A DNA stretch of 64,000 nucleotides from contig NZ_MLJI01000001.1 of assembly GCF_002095535.1 (NCBI RefSeq), positions 567,604-631,603 of the forward strand. The letters run 5' to 3'. The notes beneath the pieces were generated by a model. It was not told the DNA's origin. It made no database searches and saw nothing but the letters and a program-made list of their open reading frames with translations. Numbering within the stretch: position 1 is the first letter of the stretch; every line of letters begins with the position of its first letter. The DNA comes from Pantoea cypripedii. GTDB lineage: Bacteria; Pseudomonadota; Gammaproteobacteria; Enterobacterales; Enterobacteriaceae. Shown piece by piece: positions 17,332 through 27,437 of this stretch. The translations under genes and the position numbers were made by a program.

Positions 17332-18165
17332 ATGAAGTTGTACGCCCGTGATTCCCATCTCGATCTGTCGTTTCCCCATGTGATGGGTATTTTGAATGTC
17401 ACGCCGGACTCCTTCTCCGATGGTGGTAAGCATAACTCACTGGTGGATGCGTTAACGCATACCAATGAGATGGTCAACGCGGGGGCGACCATCATTGATG
17501 TGGGTGGCGAATCGACGCGCCCTGGTGCGGATGAGGTCAGTGTTGAAGAAGAACTGGAACGTGTGATTCCGGTCGTGGAAGCCATCGCCCAACGTTTCGA
17601 AGTGTGGATTTCGGTCGATACTTCTAAAGCCGAAGTCATCCGTGAATCTGCGCGAGTGGGCGCTCACATCATTAACGATATTCGTTCGCTGGCGGAACCC
17701 GGTGCGTTGCAGGCGGCGGCGGAGACCGGGCTGCCGGTGTGCCTGATGCATATGCAGGGCGAACCGCGCACCATGCAGCAGGCTCCGCAGTATCAAAATA
17801 TCGTCGGCGAAGTGGACGCTTACTTCACCGAACAGATTGCACGCTGCGTGGCGGCGGGGATCAAAAAAGACAATCTGCTGCTCGACCCCGGCTTTGGTTT
17901 CGGTAAGAATCTCAACCACAACTATGAACTGCTGGCTGAACTTAGTCATTTCCACCATTTCGGTTTGCCGCTGTTAGTGGGGATGTCGCGTAAGTCTATG
18001 ATTGGCCAGCTGTTAAATGTCGGTCCGGCGCAGCGTCTGACTGGCAGCCTGACATGCGCGGTGATTGCCGCCATGCAGGGCGCACAGATTATTCGCGTGC
18101 ATGACGTGAAAGAAACCGTTGAGGCGATGCGCGTTGTGGAAGCAACACGCAGAGCAAAAGGATAA
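17332..18165 (+). CDS. folP: Dihydropteroate synthase FolP
   Basis: This 277-residue TIM-barrel enzyme joins p-aminobenzoate to dihydropterin pyrophosphate in folate synthesis and is the sulfonamide target. Signatures are GILNVTPDSFSDGG near residues 17-30, GATIIDVGGESTRPGA near 47-62, DPGFGFGKN in the middle, and the terminal RVHDV. It ends 6 bp before glmM, so the two form an operon, as in E. coli. It is slightly shorter at the C-terminus than the E. coli protein (about 282). The start has an AGGAG site (aaggagactctcaccATG). Confidence 0.97.
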   Translation: MKLYARDSHLDLSFPHVMGILNVTPDSFSDGGKHNSLVDALTHTNEMVNAGATIIDVGGESTRPGADEVSVEEELERVIPVVEAIAQRFEVWISVDTSKAEVIRESARVGAHIINDIRSLAEPGALQAAAETGLPVCLMHMQGEPRTMQQAPQYQNIVGEVDAYFTEQIARCVAAGIKKDNLLLDPGFGFGKNLNHNYELLAELSHFHHFGLPLLVGMSRKSMIGQLLNVGPAQRLTGSLTCAVIAAMQGAQIIRVHDVKETVEAMRVVEATRRAKG

Positions 18166-18171
18166 AAAGGC

Positions 18172-19506
18172 ATGAGTGATCGTAAATATTTCGGTACGGA
18201 TGGTATTCGCGGCAAAGTGGGTGAAGCGCCGATCACCCCTGATTTCGTACTGAAGCTGGGTTGGGCGGCAGGTAAAGTGCTGGCGCGTCACGGTTCGAGA
18301 AAGGTACTGATTGGTAAAGACACGCGTATTTCAGGTTATATGCTGGAATCGGCACTGGAAGCCGGACTGGCGGCGGCTGGCCTGTCTGCCGCGTTTACCG
18401 GACCGATGCCCACACCGGCCATTGCCTATCTGACGCGCACTTTCCGCGCGGAGGCCGGGATTGTGATTTCAGCCTCACATAACCCGTTCGACGATAACGG
18501 CATCAAATTTTTCTCTGCTGAAGGCACCAAGTTGCCAGACGAAGTGGAAGAAGCCATTGAGCTGGAGATGGAAAAGCCGATTACCTGCGTTGAATCGGCA
18601 GAATTGGGTCGTGCCAGCCGGATTGTCGATGCGGCCGGTCGTTACATCGAATTCTGTAAAGGCACCTTCCCCAGTGAGCTAAGCCTGAATGGGTTAAAAA
18701 TTGTGGTGGATTGCGCCAATGGGGCGACTTACCACATTGCACCTAATGTGCTGCGTGAGCTGGGTGCGACGGTGATTGCTATCGCGACCCAACCTGATGG
18801 CATGAACATCAATAAAGAATGTGGTGCCACCGACCTGCGTATGTTGCAGCAGCGCGTGCTGGCTGAGAAGGCGGACCTGGGTCTGGCCTACGATGGTGAC
18901 GGCGACCGCATCATGATGGTTGACCACCTTGGCAATAAGGTCGATGGCGACCAGATCCTTTACATCATCGCCCGTGAAGGTTTACGCCAGGGGCAGCTGC
19001 GCGGTGGCGTAGTGGGTACGCTGATGAGCAATATGGGTCTTGAGCTGGCGCTTAAACAACTCGGTATTCCGTTTGTGCGCGCCAAAGTCGGTGACCGCTA
19101 TGTGCTGGAGAAGATGCAGGAGAAAGGCTGGCGACTCGGCGCAGAAAATTCCGGTCATGTGATTTTGCTGGATAAAACCACTACGGGTGACGGTATCGTT
19201 GCAAGTTTGCAAGTGCTCACTGCTATTGTGCAAAACCATATGAGTCTGCACGATTTGTGCAGCGGTATGAAGATGCTGCCGCAGGTGCTGGTGAACGTGC
19301 GCTTTAGCGGCGACAGCGATCCTTTGCAGACCGATGCCGTCAAGGCGGCCAGCGCTGAAGTAGAAAAAATCCTCGCCGGGCGTGGGCGGGTATTGTTGCG
19401 TAAATCCGGCACTGAGCCACTGATTCGCGTGATGGTCGAGGGTGAGGATGAAGCGCAGGTCACCGCGCTGGCGCATCAAATTGCCGACGCTGTGAAGGCC
19501 GTTTAA
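18172..19506 (+). CDS. glmM: Phosphoglucosamine mutase GlmM
   Basis: This 444-residue enzyme interconverts glucosamine-6-phosphate and glucosamine-1-phosphate for UDP-GlcNAc, feeding peptidoglycan and lipopolysaccharide synthesis. The active phosphoserine loop [14 protein letters not shown] lies near residue 102, the metal loop DGDGDR near 240, and the phosphate-binding [12 protein letters not shown] near the C-terminus. All domains of the phosphohexomutase fold are represented. It is cotranscribed with folP (6 bp gap). Confidence 0.98.
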   Translation: MSDRKYFGTDGIRGKVGEAPITPDFVLKLGWAAGKVLARHGSRKVLIGKDTRISGYMLESALEAGLAAAGLSAAFTGPMPTPAIAYLTRTFRAEAGIVISASHNPFDDNGIKFFSAEGTKLPDEVEEAIELEMEKPITCVESAELGRASRIVDAAGRYIEFCKGTFPSELSLNGLKIVVDCANGATYHIAPNVLRELGATVIAIATQPDGMNINKECGATDLRMLQQRVLAEKADLGLAYDGDGDRIMMVDHLGNKVDGDQILYIIAREGLRQGQLRGGVVGTLMSNMGLELALKQLGIPFVRAKVGDRYVLEKMQEKGWRLGAENSGHVILLDKTTTGDGIVASLQVLTAIVQNHMSLHDLCSGMKMLPQVLVNVRFSGDSDPLQTDAVKAASAEVEKILAGRGRVLLRKSGTEPLIRVMVEGEDEAQVTALAHQIADAVKAV

Positions 19507-19601
19507 TCAGGCCACAGGCGGCAGGATTTTTCGCTTTCCGCCTGTAAAATCACCGTGATGGCGCTTTTTTCCGCAATCAGTTAGGTTCGTGAAAATTGCG
19601 C

Positions 19602-19630
19602 TTGCAGAGGTATGCGCCTTTGGTTAGTAT
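19602..19630 (+). promoter_or_regulatory. Sigma-70 promoter for secG
   Basis: TTGCAG (19602-19607) and TAGTAT (19625-19630) are separated by exactly 17 bp. The start of transcription would be near 19637, leaving a leader of about 90 nt before secG. The rest of the 218-bp glmM-secG gap shows only a weak stem near 19515-19545. Confidence 0.6.
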
Positions 19631-19724
19631 TCACACCCGCTTCTGGTGGGTGATGACGAGACTCCCCATCGATACTGGTTGAAGCTTTAACTGTGCGGTT
19701 TACGCGCAAGGAAACAGGTTGATT

Positions 19725-20057
19725 ATGTACGAAGCTCTTTTGGTAGTTTTCCTTATTGTGGCACTGGGCCTTGTGGGTCTGATCATGCTGCAACAAGGTA
19801 AAGGCGCTGATATGGGAGCATCATTTGGTGCAGGCGCTTCTGCGACGCTGTTTGGTTCTACCGGGTCTGGTAACTTTATGACTCGCATGACCGCAGTACT
19901 GGCGACGCTGTTCTTCATCATCAGCCTGATTCTGGGTAACCTGAACACGAATAAAACTTCCAAAGGAAGCGAGTGGGAAAATCTGACTGCGCCGGCGAAA
20001 TCTGAACAGACTCAGCCAGCGAAACCGGCAACCCCGGGTAACGATATCCCGCAGTAA
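19725..20057 (+). CDS. secG: Protein translocase subunit SecG
   Basis: This 110-residue inner-membrane protein is part of the SecYEG channel and aids SecA-driven export. It has two membrane helices, about residues 2-22 and 53-73, joined by the glycine-rich loop GADMGASFGAGASATLFG, with an alanine/proline-rich tail. I chose the ATG at 19725 (standard length and N-terminus MYEALLVV); a TTG two codons upstream is closer to the AAGGA site and could also be used. A leucine tRNA follows 48 bp downstream and may be cotranscribed. Confidence 0.97.
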   Translation: MYEALLVVFLIVALGLVGLIMLQQGKGADMGASFGAGASATLFGSTGSGNFMTRMTAVLATLFFIISLILGNLNTNKTSKGSEWENLTAPAKSEQTQPAKPATPGNDIPQ

Positions 20058-20104
20058 GATCGTCAGCTTGCAATGCGACATAATATTGTCGCTGTCAGTG
20101 AAGT

Positions 20105-20191
20105 GCCGAGGTGGTGGAATTGGTAGACACGCTACCTTGAGGTGGTAGTGCCCGATTGGGCTTACGGGTTCAAGTCCCGTCCTCGGTACCA
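20105..20191 (+). tRNA. leuU: tRNA-Leu (anticodon GAG)
   Basis: The gene is 87 nt including an encoded CCA. The acceptor arms gccgagg and cctcggt pair fully, the long variable arm typical of class II leucine tRNAs is present, and the TpsiC loop is ttcaagt. The anticodon GAG lies at 20139-20141 in the loop ttgaggt, reading CUC/CUU. Its place after secG matches leuU of E. coli. Confidence 0.96.
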
Positions 20192-20205
20192 AATCTCAGT
20201 ATGAC

Positions 20206-20234
20206 TTGCAATTTTCGCAAGTTTGGCGTACTAT
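20206..20234 (+). promoter_or_regulatory. Sigma-70 promoter for initiator tRNA and the rimP-nusA-infB operon
   Basis: TTGCAA (20206-20211) and TACTAT (20229-20234) are 17 bp apart, and the tRNA begins 16 nt after the -10 element. In E. coli the metY promoter drives the nusA-infB operon, so this promoter probably has the same role. Confidence 0.7.
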
Positions 20235-20250
20235 TCGCCACGTTTTCGGA

Positions 20251-20327
<77 letters not shown>

Positions 20328-20452
20328 CTTTCCCTTAGAGTTCTTTTTCAAATATACTGTATGCATCGACGGACGCATTCCACAGTAAGTTTTGAAAAAA
20401 ATTCTTCTGGATTGTGCTCCGAGCCGCATCGCGGCATACAGGGTCCAGTCAC

Positions 20453-20480
20453 AAAAAGCCCCGATCTTTCGGGGTTTTTT
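20453..20480 (+). terminator. Intrinsic terminator between metY and rimP
   Basis: The stem agccccgatctttcggggtt has an A-run before it and six T after it. It would end many initiator tRNA transcripts, with read-through feeding the nusA operon. Confidence 0.85.
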
Positions 20481-20501
20481 GTTATCAGGAAATCGCAACA
20501 C

Positions 20502-20523
20502 TGGGCTATAAGGCCCTTTTTTT
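20502..20523 (+). terminator. Second terminator-like hairpin just before rimP
   Basis: The short stem tgggctataaggccc is followed by seven T and ends 17 nt before the rimP start. Together with the hairpin at 20453-20480 it makes a tandem attenuator. NusA and the antitermination state of the polymerase could set how much of rimP-nusA-infB is made (inference). Confidence 0.65.
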
Positions 20524-20540
20524 ATGTCTTGGGGGTGGGC

Positions 20541-20993
20541 TTGTCCACATTAGAGCAAAAATTGACAGAGTTGATCTCTGCTCCAGTAGAAGCGCTTGGC
20601 TACGAATTGGTCGGTATCGAGTTTATTCGTGGTCGCACATCAACCTTGCGCATCTATATTGATAGTGAAGAGGGTATCAATGTTGATGATTGCGCCGATG
20701 TCAGCCACCAGGTCAGCGCTGTGATGGATGTGGAAGATCCCATCACGGTGGCTTACAACCTTGAAGTTTCCTCACCGGGTCTTGACCGTCCTCTTTTTAC
20801 CGCTGAACATTATGCACGTTTCGCCGGTGACGAGGTGAGTCTGGTACTGCGTATGGCCGTGCAGAACCGCCGTAAATGGCAGGGCATCATCAAGTCTGTC
20901 GAAGGCGAGATGATCACGGTAACCGTTGAGGGCAACGATGAAGTGTTCGCGCTGAGCAACATTCAGAAAGCGAACCTGGTCCCCCACTTTTAA
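20541..20993 (+). CDS. rimP: Ribosome maturation factor RimP
   Basis: This 150-residue protein assists assembly of the 30S subunit. The N-terminal domain includes [20 protein letters not shown] and the motif [14 protein letters not shown]; the C-terminal SH3-like domain ends in [11 protein letters not shown]. The start is a TTG at 20541 after a GGGGGTGG site, giving the same length and N-terminus (STLEQKL) as the E. coli protein. It is the first protein gene of the metY-rimP-nusA-infB-rbfA-truB operon. Confidence 0.96.
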   Translation: MSTLEQKLTELISAPVEALGYELVGIEFIRGRTSTLRIYIDSEEGINVDDCADVSHQVSAVMDVEDPITVAYNLEVSSPGLDRPLFTAEHYARFAGDEVSLVLRMAVQNRRKWQGIIKSVEGEMITVTVEGNDEVFALSNIQKANLVPHF

Positions 20994-21017
20994 AAGTCCG
21001 GATTGAGGCTAACCAGG

Positions 21018-22505
21018 ATGAACAAAGAGATCTTAGCTGTAGTAGAAGCCGTTTCTAACGAAAAAGCCCTGCCGCGCGAGAAAATCTTCGAAGCGCTGGA
21101 GAGCGCTTTGGCCACTGCGACCAAGAAGAAGTATGAGCAGGAAATCGACGTGCGCGTCAGCATTGACCGCAAAAGCGGCGATTTCGATACTTTCCGTCGC
21201 TGGCAGATTGTTGAAGAAGTCACGCAGCCAACTCGCGAGATCACGCTGGACGCAGCCCGCTTCGAAGATGAAGCATTCAATCTGGGCGAATATGTTGAAG
21301 ATCAGATTGAATCGGTCACCTTTGACCGTATCACTACCCAGACGGCGAAGCAGGTTATCGTACAGAAAGTACGTGAAGCTGAACGCGCAATGGTGGTGGA
21401 TCAGTTCCGTGAGCAGGAAGGCGAAATCATCACTGGCGTGGTGAAGAAAGTGAATCGCGATAACATCTCGCTGGATCTCGGCAGCAATGCTGAAGCGGTG
21501 ATTGTGCGTGAAGATATGCTGCCGCGTGAAAACTTCCGCCCAGGTGACCGTATTCGCGGCGTGCTGTATGCCGTGCGTCCGGAAGCGCGTGGTGCGCAGC
21601 TGTTCGTCACCCGTTCCAAGCCGGAAATGCTGATCGAACTGTTCCGCATTGAAGTACCGGAAATTGGCGAAGAAGTTATCGAGATCAAAGCGGCAGCGCG
21701 TGATCCGGGTTCTCGTGCCAAAATCGCAGTGAAAACCAATGACAAACGTATCGATCCAGTGGGTGCCTGCGTAGGTATGCGCGGTGCACGCGTTCAGGCG
21801 GTTTCCAGTGAACTGGGCGGCGAGCGTATCGATATCGTGCTGTGGGACGATAACCCGGCACAGTTTGTAATTAACGCCATGGCTCCGGCTGATGTGGCGT
21901 CAATCGTGGTGGATGAAGACAATCACACCATGGATATCGCCGTTGAAGCTGGCAATCTGGCTCAGGCGATCGGCCGTAACGGCCAAAACGTGCGTCTGGC
22001 TTCCCAGTTGAGTGGTTGGGAACTGAACGTAATGACCGTCGATGACCTGCAGGCTAAACATCAGGCCGAGGCCCATGCGGCCATCGATATGTTCACCAAA
22101 CATCTCGACATCGACGAAGACTTCGCCACCGTACTGGTGGAAGAGGGCTTCTCTTCTTTGGAAGAGCTGGCATATGTACCGATCAACGAGCTGCTGGAAG
22201 TTGATGGCCTTGATGAAGACACGGTAGAAGCCCTGCGTGAACGAGCAAAAAATGCGTTAACTACCCTGGCACTGGCGAAAGAAGAGAGCCTTGGTAATCA
22301 GGAACCTGCTGAAGATCTTCTGAATCTCGACGGTCTGGATCGTGCTCTGGCTTACCGCCTGGCGGCAAAAGGCGTTTGTACGCTGGAAGATCTTGCCGAG
22401 CAAGGTGTCGACGATCTGACAGATATCGAAGGGCTGGATGATGAGAAGGCCGGCGCGCTGATCATGGCCGCGCGAAATATCTGCTGGTTCGGCGATGACG
22501 CATAA
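21018..22505 (+). CDS. nusA: Transcription termination/antitermination factor NusA
   Basis: This 495-residue protein is the standard length. It binds RNA polymerase and RNA and modulates pausing, termination and antitermination. Domains in order are the N-terminal polymerase-binding domain (1-130), S1 (about 135-200), KH1 ([12 protein letters not shown] near 250-261), KH2 ([13 protein letters not shown] near 318-330) and two acidic C-terminal AR repeats (about 360-420 and 435-495). I chose the ATG at 21018, with GAGG 9 nt upstream. It is in one operon with rimP (24 bp gap) and infB (17 bp gap). Confidence 0.98.
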   Translation: MNKEILAVVEAVSNEKALPREKIFEALESALATATKKKYEQEIDVRVSIDRKSGDFDTFRRWQIVEEVTQPTREITLDAARFEDEAFNLGEYVEDQIESVTFDRITTQTAKQVIVQKVREAERAMVVDQFREQEGEIITGVVKKVNRDNISLDLGSNAEAVIVREDMLPRENFRPGDRIRGVLYAVRPEARGAQLFVTRSKPEMLIELFRIEVPEIGEEVIEIKAAARDPGSRAKIAVKTNDKRIDPVGACVGMRGARVQAVSSELGGERIDIVLWDDNPAQFVINAMAPADVASIVVDEDNHTMDIAVEAGNLAQAIGRNGQNVRLASQLSGWELNVMTVDDLQAKHQAEAHAAIDMFTKHLDIDEDFATVLVEEGFSSLEELAYVPINELLEVDGLDEDTVEALRERAKNALTTLALAKEESLGNQEPAEDLLNLDGLDRALAYRLAAKGVCTLEDLAEQGVDDLTDIEGLDDEKAGALIMAARNICWFGDDA

Positions 22506-22522
22506 TTACAGGAAGGAACAGC

Positions 22523-25216
22523 ATGACAGATGTAACCGTAAAATCGCTGGCCGCCGAAATTCAGACTCCGGTAGATCGCCTGGTACAGCAATTTGCTGAT
22601 GCGGGGATCCGTAAGTCTGAAGACGACGCGGTGAGCCAGCAAGAGAAAGAGACCTTACTTTCCCACCTGAATCGTGAACATGGTCAGGCAGGTTCAGGTA
22701 AACTGACGCTGCAACGCAAAACACGCAGCACCTTGAATATTCCAGGCACCGGGGGTAAAAGTAAATCGGTGCAAATCGAAGTCCGCAAAAAGCGCACCTA
22801 TGTGAAGGGTGATGCAGAAGCTGAGCAACAGGCTCAGGCTGAAGCAGAAGCCGAGGCGCAGCGTGAAGCGGAAGAGAAGGCGCGTCGCGAGGCGGAAGAA
22901 CAAGCCCGTCGCGAAGCTGAACAAAAAGCGCAACGTGAAGCCGAAGAAAAAGCCAAGCGCGAAGCCGCTGACAAGGCGAAGCGTGAAGCAGCGGAAAATG
23001 AGAAAGTGACTAATCAACCAACCGACGAAATGACCAAGGCTACGCAGTCTGACAAAGCCCGTCGTGAAGCTGAAGCCGCAGAACTGAAGCGTAAAGCTGA
23101 AGAAGAAGCGCGCCGTAAACTCGAAGAGAACGCGCGCCGTGTGGCCGAAGAAGCCCGCCGTCTGGCAGAAGAAAAATCTGCTGAGTGGGAAAAACCCGAC
23201 GAAGAAGACACCAGTGACTATCACGTCACCACCTCAACCCATGCCCGCCAGGCAGAAGATGAGAACGATCGTGAAGTTGAAGGTGGTCGCAGCCGCACGC
23301 GTACCACTAAAGCTGCACGCCCGGCCAAAAAAGGCAACAAGCATTCTGAAGCCAAAACCGACCGTGAAGAAGCGCGCGCCGCTGTTCGTGGTGGTAAAGG
23401 CGGTAAGCATCGCAAACCTAGCTCCCTACAGCAGGGCTTTAACAAGCCAGCTCAGGCAGTGAACCGTGATGTTATCATCGGTGAAACCATCACCGTTTCC
23501 GAACTGGCCAACAAAATGGCGGTGAAAGGTTCTCTGGTCATCAAAGCGATGATGAAGATGGGTGCAATGGCAACCATCAACCAGGTTATCGATCAGGAAA
23601 CGGCTCAGCTGGTAGCGGAAGAAATGGGTCACAAAGTGATCCTGCGCCGTGAGAATGAGCTGGAAGAAGCGGTGATGGACGATCGTGATACCGATGCTGC
23701 GCAGGAAAGCCGCGCACCGGTTGTGACCATCATGGGTCACGTTGACCACGGTAAAACCTCACTGCTGGATTACATCCGTTCAACCAAAGTCGCTTCTGGC
23801 GAGGCTGGCGGTATTACTCAGCATATCGGCGCATACCACGTTGAAACCGATAACGGCATGATCACCTTCCTGGATACCCCGGGCCACGCCGCGTTTACCG
23901 CGATGCGTGCACGTGGTGCGCAGGCTACGGATATCGTTATCCTGGTGGTAGCGGCAGATGATGGCGTGATGCCACAGACTATCGAAGCAATCCAGCATGC
24001 TAAAGCCGCGAAAGTGCCGGTTGTTGTTGCTGTGAACAAAATCGATAAACCGGAAGCCGATCCCGATCGCGTTAAGAACGAGCTGACTCAGTACGGTATC
24101 ATTCCGGAAGAGTGGGGCGGCGAAAACATGTTCGTCAACGTTTCTGCGAAAGCAGGTACCGGTATCGACGATCTGCTGAATGCCATTCTGCTGCAGGCGG
24201 AAGTGCTGGAACTGACCGCTATCCGTGAAGGTATGGCAAGCGGCGTGGTGATTGAATCGTTCCTCGATAAAGGTCGTGGTCCGGTTGCTACCGTTCTGGT
24301 GCGTGAAGGTACGCTGAACAAAGGCGACATCGTGCTGTGCGGCTTTGAATATGGCCGTGTGCGTGCGATGCGTGACGAGCTGGGCCGTGAAGTTCTGGCT
24401 GCAGGTCCGTCTATTCCAGTCGAGATCCTTGGCCTGTCCGGTGTTCCGGCTGCGGGTGATGAAGCCACTGTGGTACGTGACGAGAAGAAAGCGCGTGAAG
24501 TCGCACTGTATCGTCAGGGTAAATTCCGCGAAGTGAAACTGGCGCGTCAGCAGAAGTCGAAGCTGGAGAACATGTTCGCCAACATGACCGAAGGCGAAGT
24601 TTCCGAGCTGAACATCGTACTGAAATCCGACGTACAGGGTTCTGTGGAAGCGATCTCCGACTCCCTGCTGAAACTCTCCACCGACGAAGTGAAGGTGAAG
24701 ATTATCGGTTCGGGTGTGGGTGGTATCACCGAAACCGACGCCACGCTGGCAGCGGCTTCCAACGCGATTATCCTTGGCTTCAACGTGCGTGCTGATGCGT
24801 CTGCGCGTCGCGTGATCGAAGCGGAAAGCGTGGATCTGCGTTACTACTCCGTCATCTATAACCTGATCGACGAAGTGAAAGCAGCGATGAGCGGCATGCT
24901 GGCTCCGGAATACAAACAGCAGATCATTGGTCTGGCTGAAGTCCGTGATGTGTTCAAGTCACCGAAATTCGGCGCTATCGCAGGCTGTATGGTCACCGAA
25001 GGCAACATCAAACGTCACAACCCGATCCGCGTTCTGCGCGACAACGTTGTTATCTATGAAGGCGAGCTGGAATCTCTGCGCCGCTTCAAAGACGATGTCA
25101 ACGAAGTGCGTAACGGCATGGAATGTGGTATCGGCGTGAAGAACTACAACGACGTTCGTGTTGGCGATATGATCGAAGTCTTTGAAGTGATTGAAGTTAA
25201 ACGCACCATCGATTGA
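22523..25216 (+). CDS. infB: Translation initiation factor IF-2
   Basis: This 897-residue GTPase places initiator tRNA on the 30S subunit. It has an N-terminal IF2-associated domain (1-50), a long charged Ala/Glu/Arg-rich linker (about 95-320), then the G domain with P-loop GHVDHGKT near residue 405, DTPGH and NKID, and C-terminal domains II-IV. As in E. coli, shorter forms are likely from internal starts: a GTG at codon 162 (23006) and an ATG at codon 170 (23030) lie where IF2-2 and IF2-3 begin. It makes sense beside initiator tRNA in the same operon. Confidence 0.98.
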   Translation: MTDVTVKSLAAEIQTPVDRLVQQFADAGIRKSEDDAVSQQEKETLLSHLNREHGQAGSGKLTLQRKTRSTLNIPGTGGKSKSVQIEVRKKRTYVKGDAEAEQQAQAEAEAEAQREAEEKARREAEEQARREAEQKAQREAEEKAKREAADKAKREAAENEKVTNQPTDEMTKATQSDKARREAEAAELKRKAEEEARRKLEENARRVAEEARRLAEEKSAEWEKPDEEDTSDYHVTTSTHARQAEDENDREVEGGRSRTRTTKAARPAKKGNKHSEAKTDREEARAAVRGGKGGKHRKPSSLQQGFNKPAQAVNRDVIIGETITVSELANKMAVKGSLVIKAMMKMGAMATINQVIDQETAQLVAEEMGHKVILRRENELEEAVMDDRDTDAAQESRAPVVTIMGHVDHGKTSLLDYIRSTKVASGEAGGITQHIGAYHVETDNGMITFLDTPGHAAFTAMRARGAQATDIVILVVAADDGVMPQTIEAIQHAKAAKVPVVVAVNKIDKPEADPDRVKNELTQYGIIPEEWGGENMFVNVSAKAGTGIDDLLNAILLQAEVLELTAIREGMASGVVIESFLDKGRGPVATVLVREGTLNKGDIVLCGFEYGRVRAMRDELGREVLAAGPSIPVEILGLSGVPAAGDEATVVRDEKKAREVALYRQGKFREVKLARQQKSKLENMFANMTEGEVSELNIVLKSDVQGSVEAISDSLLKLSTDEVKVKIIGSGVGGITETDATLAAASNAIILGFNVRADASARRVIEAESVDLRYYSVIYNLIDEVKAAMSGMLAPEYKQQIIGLAEVRDVFKSPKFGAIAGCMVTEGNIKRHNPIRVLRDNVVIYEGELESLRRFKDDVNEVRNGMECGIGVKNYNDVRVGDMIEVFEVIEVKRTID

Positions 25217-25240
25217 TCATCATCTGATGTGTTGCAATTT

Positions 25241-25259
25241 GGGAGGCCATTGGCCTCCC
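25241..25259 (+). other. Hairpin between infB and rbfA
   Basis: A perfect stem gggaggccattggcctccc sits 24 bp after the infB stop and 22 bp before the rbfA ATG. No T-run follows, so it is more likely an mRNA processing or stability element than a terminator. Confidence 0.6.
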
Positions 25260-25281
25260 GAATTATTTGGGAGAAATAATC

Positions 25282-25689
25282 ATGGCGAAAGAATTTGGTC
25301 GCCCGCAGCGCGTTTCTCAGGAGCTGCAGAAAGAGATTGCCATTATTCTGCAACGCGAAATTAAAGATCCGCGCCTCGGTATGATGGTGACGGTCTCTGG
25401 CGTTGAAGTGTCACGCGATCTGGCTTATGCCAAAGTGTTTGTCACTTTTCTGAATGATAAAGATGAAGAAGCGGTGAAAAACGGTCTGAAGGCGCTGAAA
25501 GAAGCTTCAGGCTATATCCGTACTTTGCTGGGTAAAGCGATGCGTCTGCGCATTGTGCCTGAGCTGACCTTCTTCTATGACAACTCGTTGATCGAAGGTA
25601 TGCGCATGTCAAACCTGGTCACCAATGTTGTCAAAAATGATGCTGAACGCCGTGGCGATCATGCAGCGGACGACGACAAGGAGGATTGA
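25282..25689 (+). CDS. rbfA: Ribosome-binding factor A
   Basis: This 135-residue KH-like protein binds 16S rRNA and helps mature the 30S subunit, notably in the cold. The family blocks [20 protein letters not shown], a KVFVTF strand and [16 protein letters not shown] region are seen, with an acidic tail (ADDDKED). I chose the ATG at 25282 ([10 protein letters not shown]) preceded by GGGAGA; the longer frame from 25267 is unlikely. Its TGA overlaps the truB ATG by one base. Confidence 0.97.
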   Translation: MAKEFGRPQRVSQELQKEIAIILQREIKDPRLGMMVTVSGVEVSRDLAYAKVFVTFLNDKDEEAVKNGLKALKEASGYIRTLLGKAMRLRIVPELTFFYDNSLIEGMRMSNLVTNVVKNDAERRGDHAADDDKED

Positions 25690-26645
25690 TGAGTCGTCCT
25701 CGTCGTCGCGGTCGCGATGTGCATGGTGTATTGCTGCTGGATAAGCATCAGGGCGCGTCTTCCAATGACGTGCTGCAAAAAGTAAAACGCATCTTCAATG
25801 CGAACAAAGCGGGTCACACCGGTGCGCTGGATCCTCTGGCGACGGGCATGTTGCCCATTTGCCTCGGCGAAGCGACCAAGTTCTCGCAATATCTGCTGGA
25901 TTCAGACAAGCGTTACCGCGTGATCGCCCGCCTCGGCGAGCGTACCGATACCTCCGATGCTGACGGCAACGTGGTCGAAACGCGTGCGGTGACCTTTACT
26001 CAGGCGGAACTGGATGCGGCGCTGGAAAGTTTTCGTGGCGACACCCAACAGGTGCCAACCATGTTTTCGGCGCTGAAGCATCAGGGACGCCCGTTGTATG
26101 AGTACGCGCGTCAGGGAATCACCGTCGAGCGCGAACCCCGTCCCATCACCGTGTATGAACTGCTGTTCATTCGCTGGGAAGGGGACGAGCTGGAGCTGGA
26201 GATTCACTGCTCCAAAGGCACCTATATTCGTACCATCATTGACGATTTGGGTGAAAAGTTGGGCTGTGGTGCGCATGTGACCATGCTGCGTCGCTTGCAG
26301 GTTTCCCGCTATCCGGCAGAAAAAATGGTGACGCTTGAGCAGTTGCAGGCTTTGCTGGAACAGGCGAATGCCGCAGAAATTCCACCGGCTGATTTGCTTG
26401 ACCCTCTGCTGCTACCGATGGATAGCCCGGCGGCGGATTTCCCGGAAGTGAATCTGCCCGATGCTATCGCGGTTTACTTCAAGCTGGGGCAACCGGTAGA
26501 GGCCGCTGACGTACCTGCTGCTGGCCTGGTGCGTGTCACTGAAGGTGAGGCGCGCAAGTTTATTGGTATGGCCGAGATTGATGACCGGCAGCGCGTTGCC
26601 CCGCGCCGCCTGGTGGTGGAGTTTCAGGAATCTATCCCTAAATAA
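25689..26645 (+). CDS. truB: tRNA pseudouridine-55 synthase TruB
   Basis: This 318-residue enzyme makes pseudouridine 55 in the TpsiC loop of tRNAs. The catalytic Asp lies in [15 protein letters not shown] near residue 48, with [10 protein letters not shown] and CSKGTYIRT as further motifs and a C-terminal PUA-like region. The start overlaps the rbfA stop (TGATG). The C-terminus (EFQESIPK) differs from the shorter E. coli ending, and the TAA stop at 26643-26645 lies in the terminal repeat of an ERIC element, so insertion of that element probably reset the 3' end. Confidence 0.96.
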   Translation: MSRPRRRGRDVHGVLLLDKHQGASSNDVLQKVKRIFNANKAGHTGALDPLATGMLPICLGEATKFSQYLLDSDKRYRVIARLGERTDTSDADGNVVETRAVTFTQAELDAALESFRGDTQQVPTMFSALKHQGRPLYEYARQGITVEREPRPITVYELLFIRWEGDELELEIHCSKGTYIRTIIDDLGEKLGCGAHVTMLRRLQVSRYPAEKMVTLEQLQALLEQANAAEIPPADLLDPLLLPMDSPAADFPEVNLPDAIAVYFKLGQPVEAADVPAAGLVRVTEGEARKFIGMAEIDDRQRVAPRRLVVEFQESIPK

Positions 26646-26747
26646 TTCAAGTTGCAGGAAGGCGGCAAACGAGTGAATCCCCAGGAGCTTACATCAGTAA
26701 GTGACTGGGGTGAATGAGCGCAGCCAACGCGCCTGCAGCTTGAATTA
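26643..26747. repeat. ERIC (enterobacterial repetitive intergenic consensus) element 1
   Basis: The ends are taattcaagttgcag (26643-26657) and its near-perfect reverse complement (26733-26747). The core at 26673-26694 equals the classic ERIC1R primer site, and the part around 26696-26715 resembles the ERIC2 site. It lies between truB and the rpsO promoter, and its left end provides the truB stop codon. Confidence 0.93.
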
Positions 26748-26758
26748 TGACGGGGCAT

Positions 26759-26787
26759 TTGCGTTGCTGTCAGACCGAGAGTAGAAT
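26759..26787 (+). promoter_or_regulatory. Sigma-70 promoter for rpsO
   Basis: TTGCGT (26759-26764) and TAGAAT (26782-26787) are 17 bp apart, directly after the ERIC element. Transcription would start near 26794, leaving a leader of about 65 nt in which ribosomal protein S15 could bind its own mRNA, as known in E. coli. Confidence 0.65.
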
Positions 26788-26858
26788 AGCGCGGCTTTAA
26801 AGCGGGCTGCTGAATTAGAGATCGGCACCCATACATTCATTAATTACTGGAGTTTATT

Positions 26859-27128
26859 ATGTCTCTAAGCGTAGAAGCTAAAGCAGAGATCGTTGCCAAA
26901 TACGGTCGTGGCACCAACGACAGCGGTTCAACTGAAGTTCAGGTTGCTCTGCTGACTGCTCAGATTAACCACCTGCAGGGTCACTTCTCTGAGCACAAAA
27001 AAGACCACCACAGCCGTCGCGGTCTGCTGCGCATGGTATCCCAGCGTCGTAAGCTGCTGGACTACCTGAAGCGTAAAGATGTAGCACGCTACACCAGCCT
27101 GATCGAAAACCTGGGTCTGCGTCGCTAA
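26859..27128 (+). CDS. rpsO: 30S ribosomal protein S15
   Basis: This 89-residue primary 16S rRNA-binding protein is standard length. The signature [20 protein letters not shown] and the C-terminal helix region [12 protein letters not shown] are intact, ending in LGLRR. It has its own promoter and a terminator (27211-27239), with pnp following on partial read-through, as in E. coli. The ATG is preceded by TGGAG. Confidence 0.98.
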   Translation: MSLSVEAKAEIVAKYGRGTNDSGSTEVQVALLTAQINHLQGHFSEHKKDHHSRRGLLRMVSQRRKLLDYLKRKDVARYTSLIENLGLRR

Positions 27129-27210
27129 GTCTGAAGAATCTGATCAAGGGCGTAGCGCAGACAGTATGCAAAAAAACGCATCTGACGATCAGATTTGTGC
27201 GAGTTTCGCG

Positions 27211-27239
27211 AAAAGGGGGCCTTTACGGCCCCTTTTTTC
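27211..27239 (+). terminator. Intrinsic terminator after rpsO
   Basis: The stem gggggcctttacggcccc is followed by six T. It separates rpsO from pnp inside the 309-bp gap 27129-27437; the rest of that gap holds the pnp leader. Confidence 0.88.
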
Positions 27240-27306
27240 GAGCAATCGGCAGCAATCCGGTCCAAACTCATGTATTGTTGCTGAGAGTGATCTTCGCTTG
27301 CAGAGG

Positions 27307-27367
27307 TTCGCGCGGCTAATGAGAGGCTTTACCGCAAGGGCGGTTAAAGGTTGTCATTAGTCGCGAG
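27307..27367 (+). promoter_or_regulatory. Long stem in the pnp leader (RNase III processing site)
   Basis: Arms cgcgcggctaatga and tcattagtcgcg pair at the base, and an inner stem around accgc/gcggt closes the loop. The stem sits 70 nt before the pnp start. In E. coli, RNase III cuts the corresponding duplex and polynucleotide phosphorylase then represses its own mRNA. Conservation of the structure suggests the same autoregulation here. Confidence 0.75.
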
Positions 27368-27437
27368 GATGCAGCTGAAGATCGGTAATCCCCGGCGGGC
27401 CTGAGATGGGTCTGCCCCGACGTTAAGGACTTTTATT

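Noticed and set aside
22800-23200. Tandem-repeat-like Ala/Glu/Arg region, briefly considered a repeat array
   Set aside because: It is the normal charged linker of IF2 and lies within the infB reading frame.
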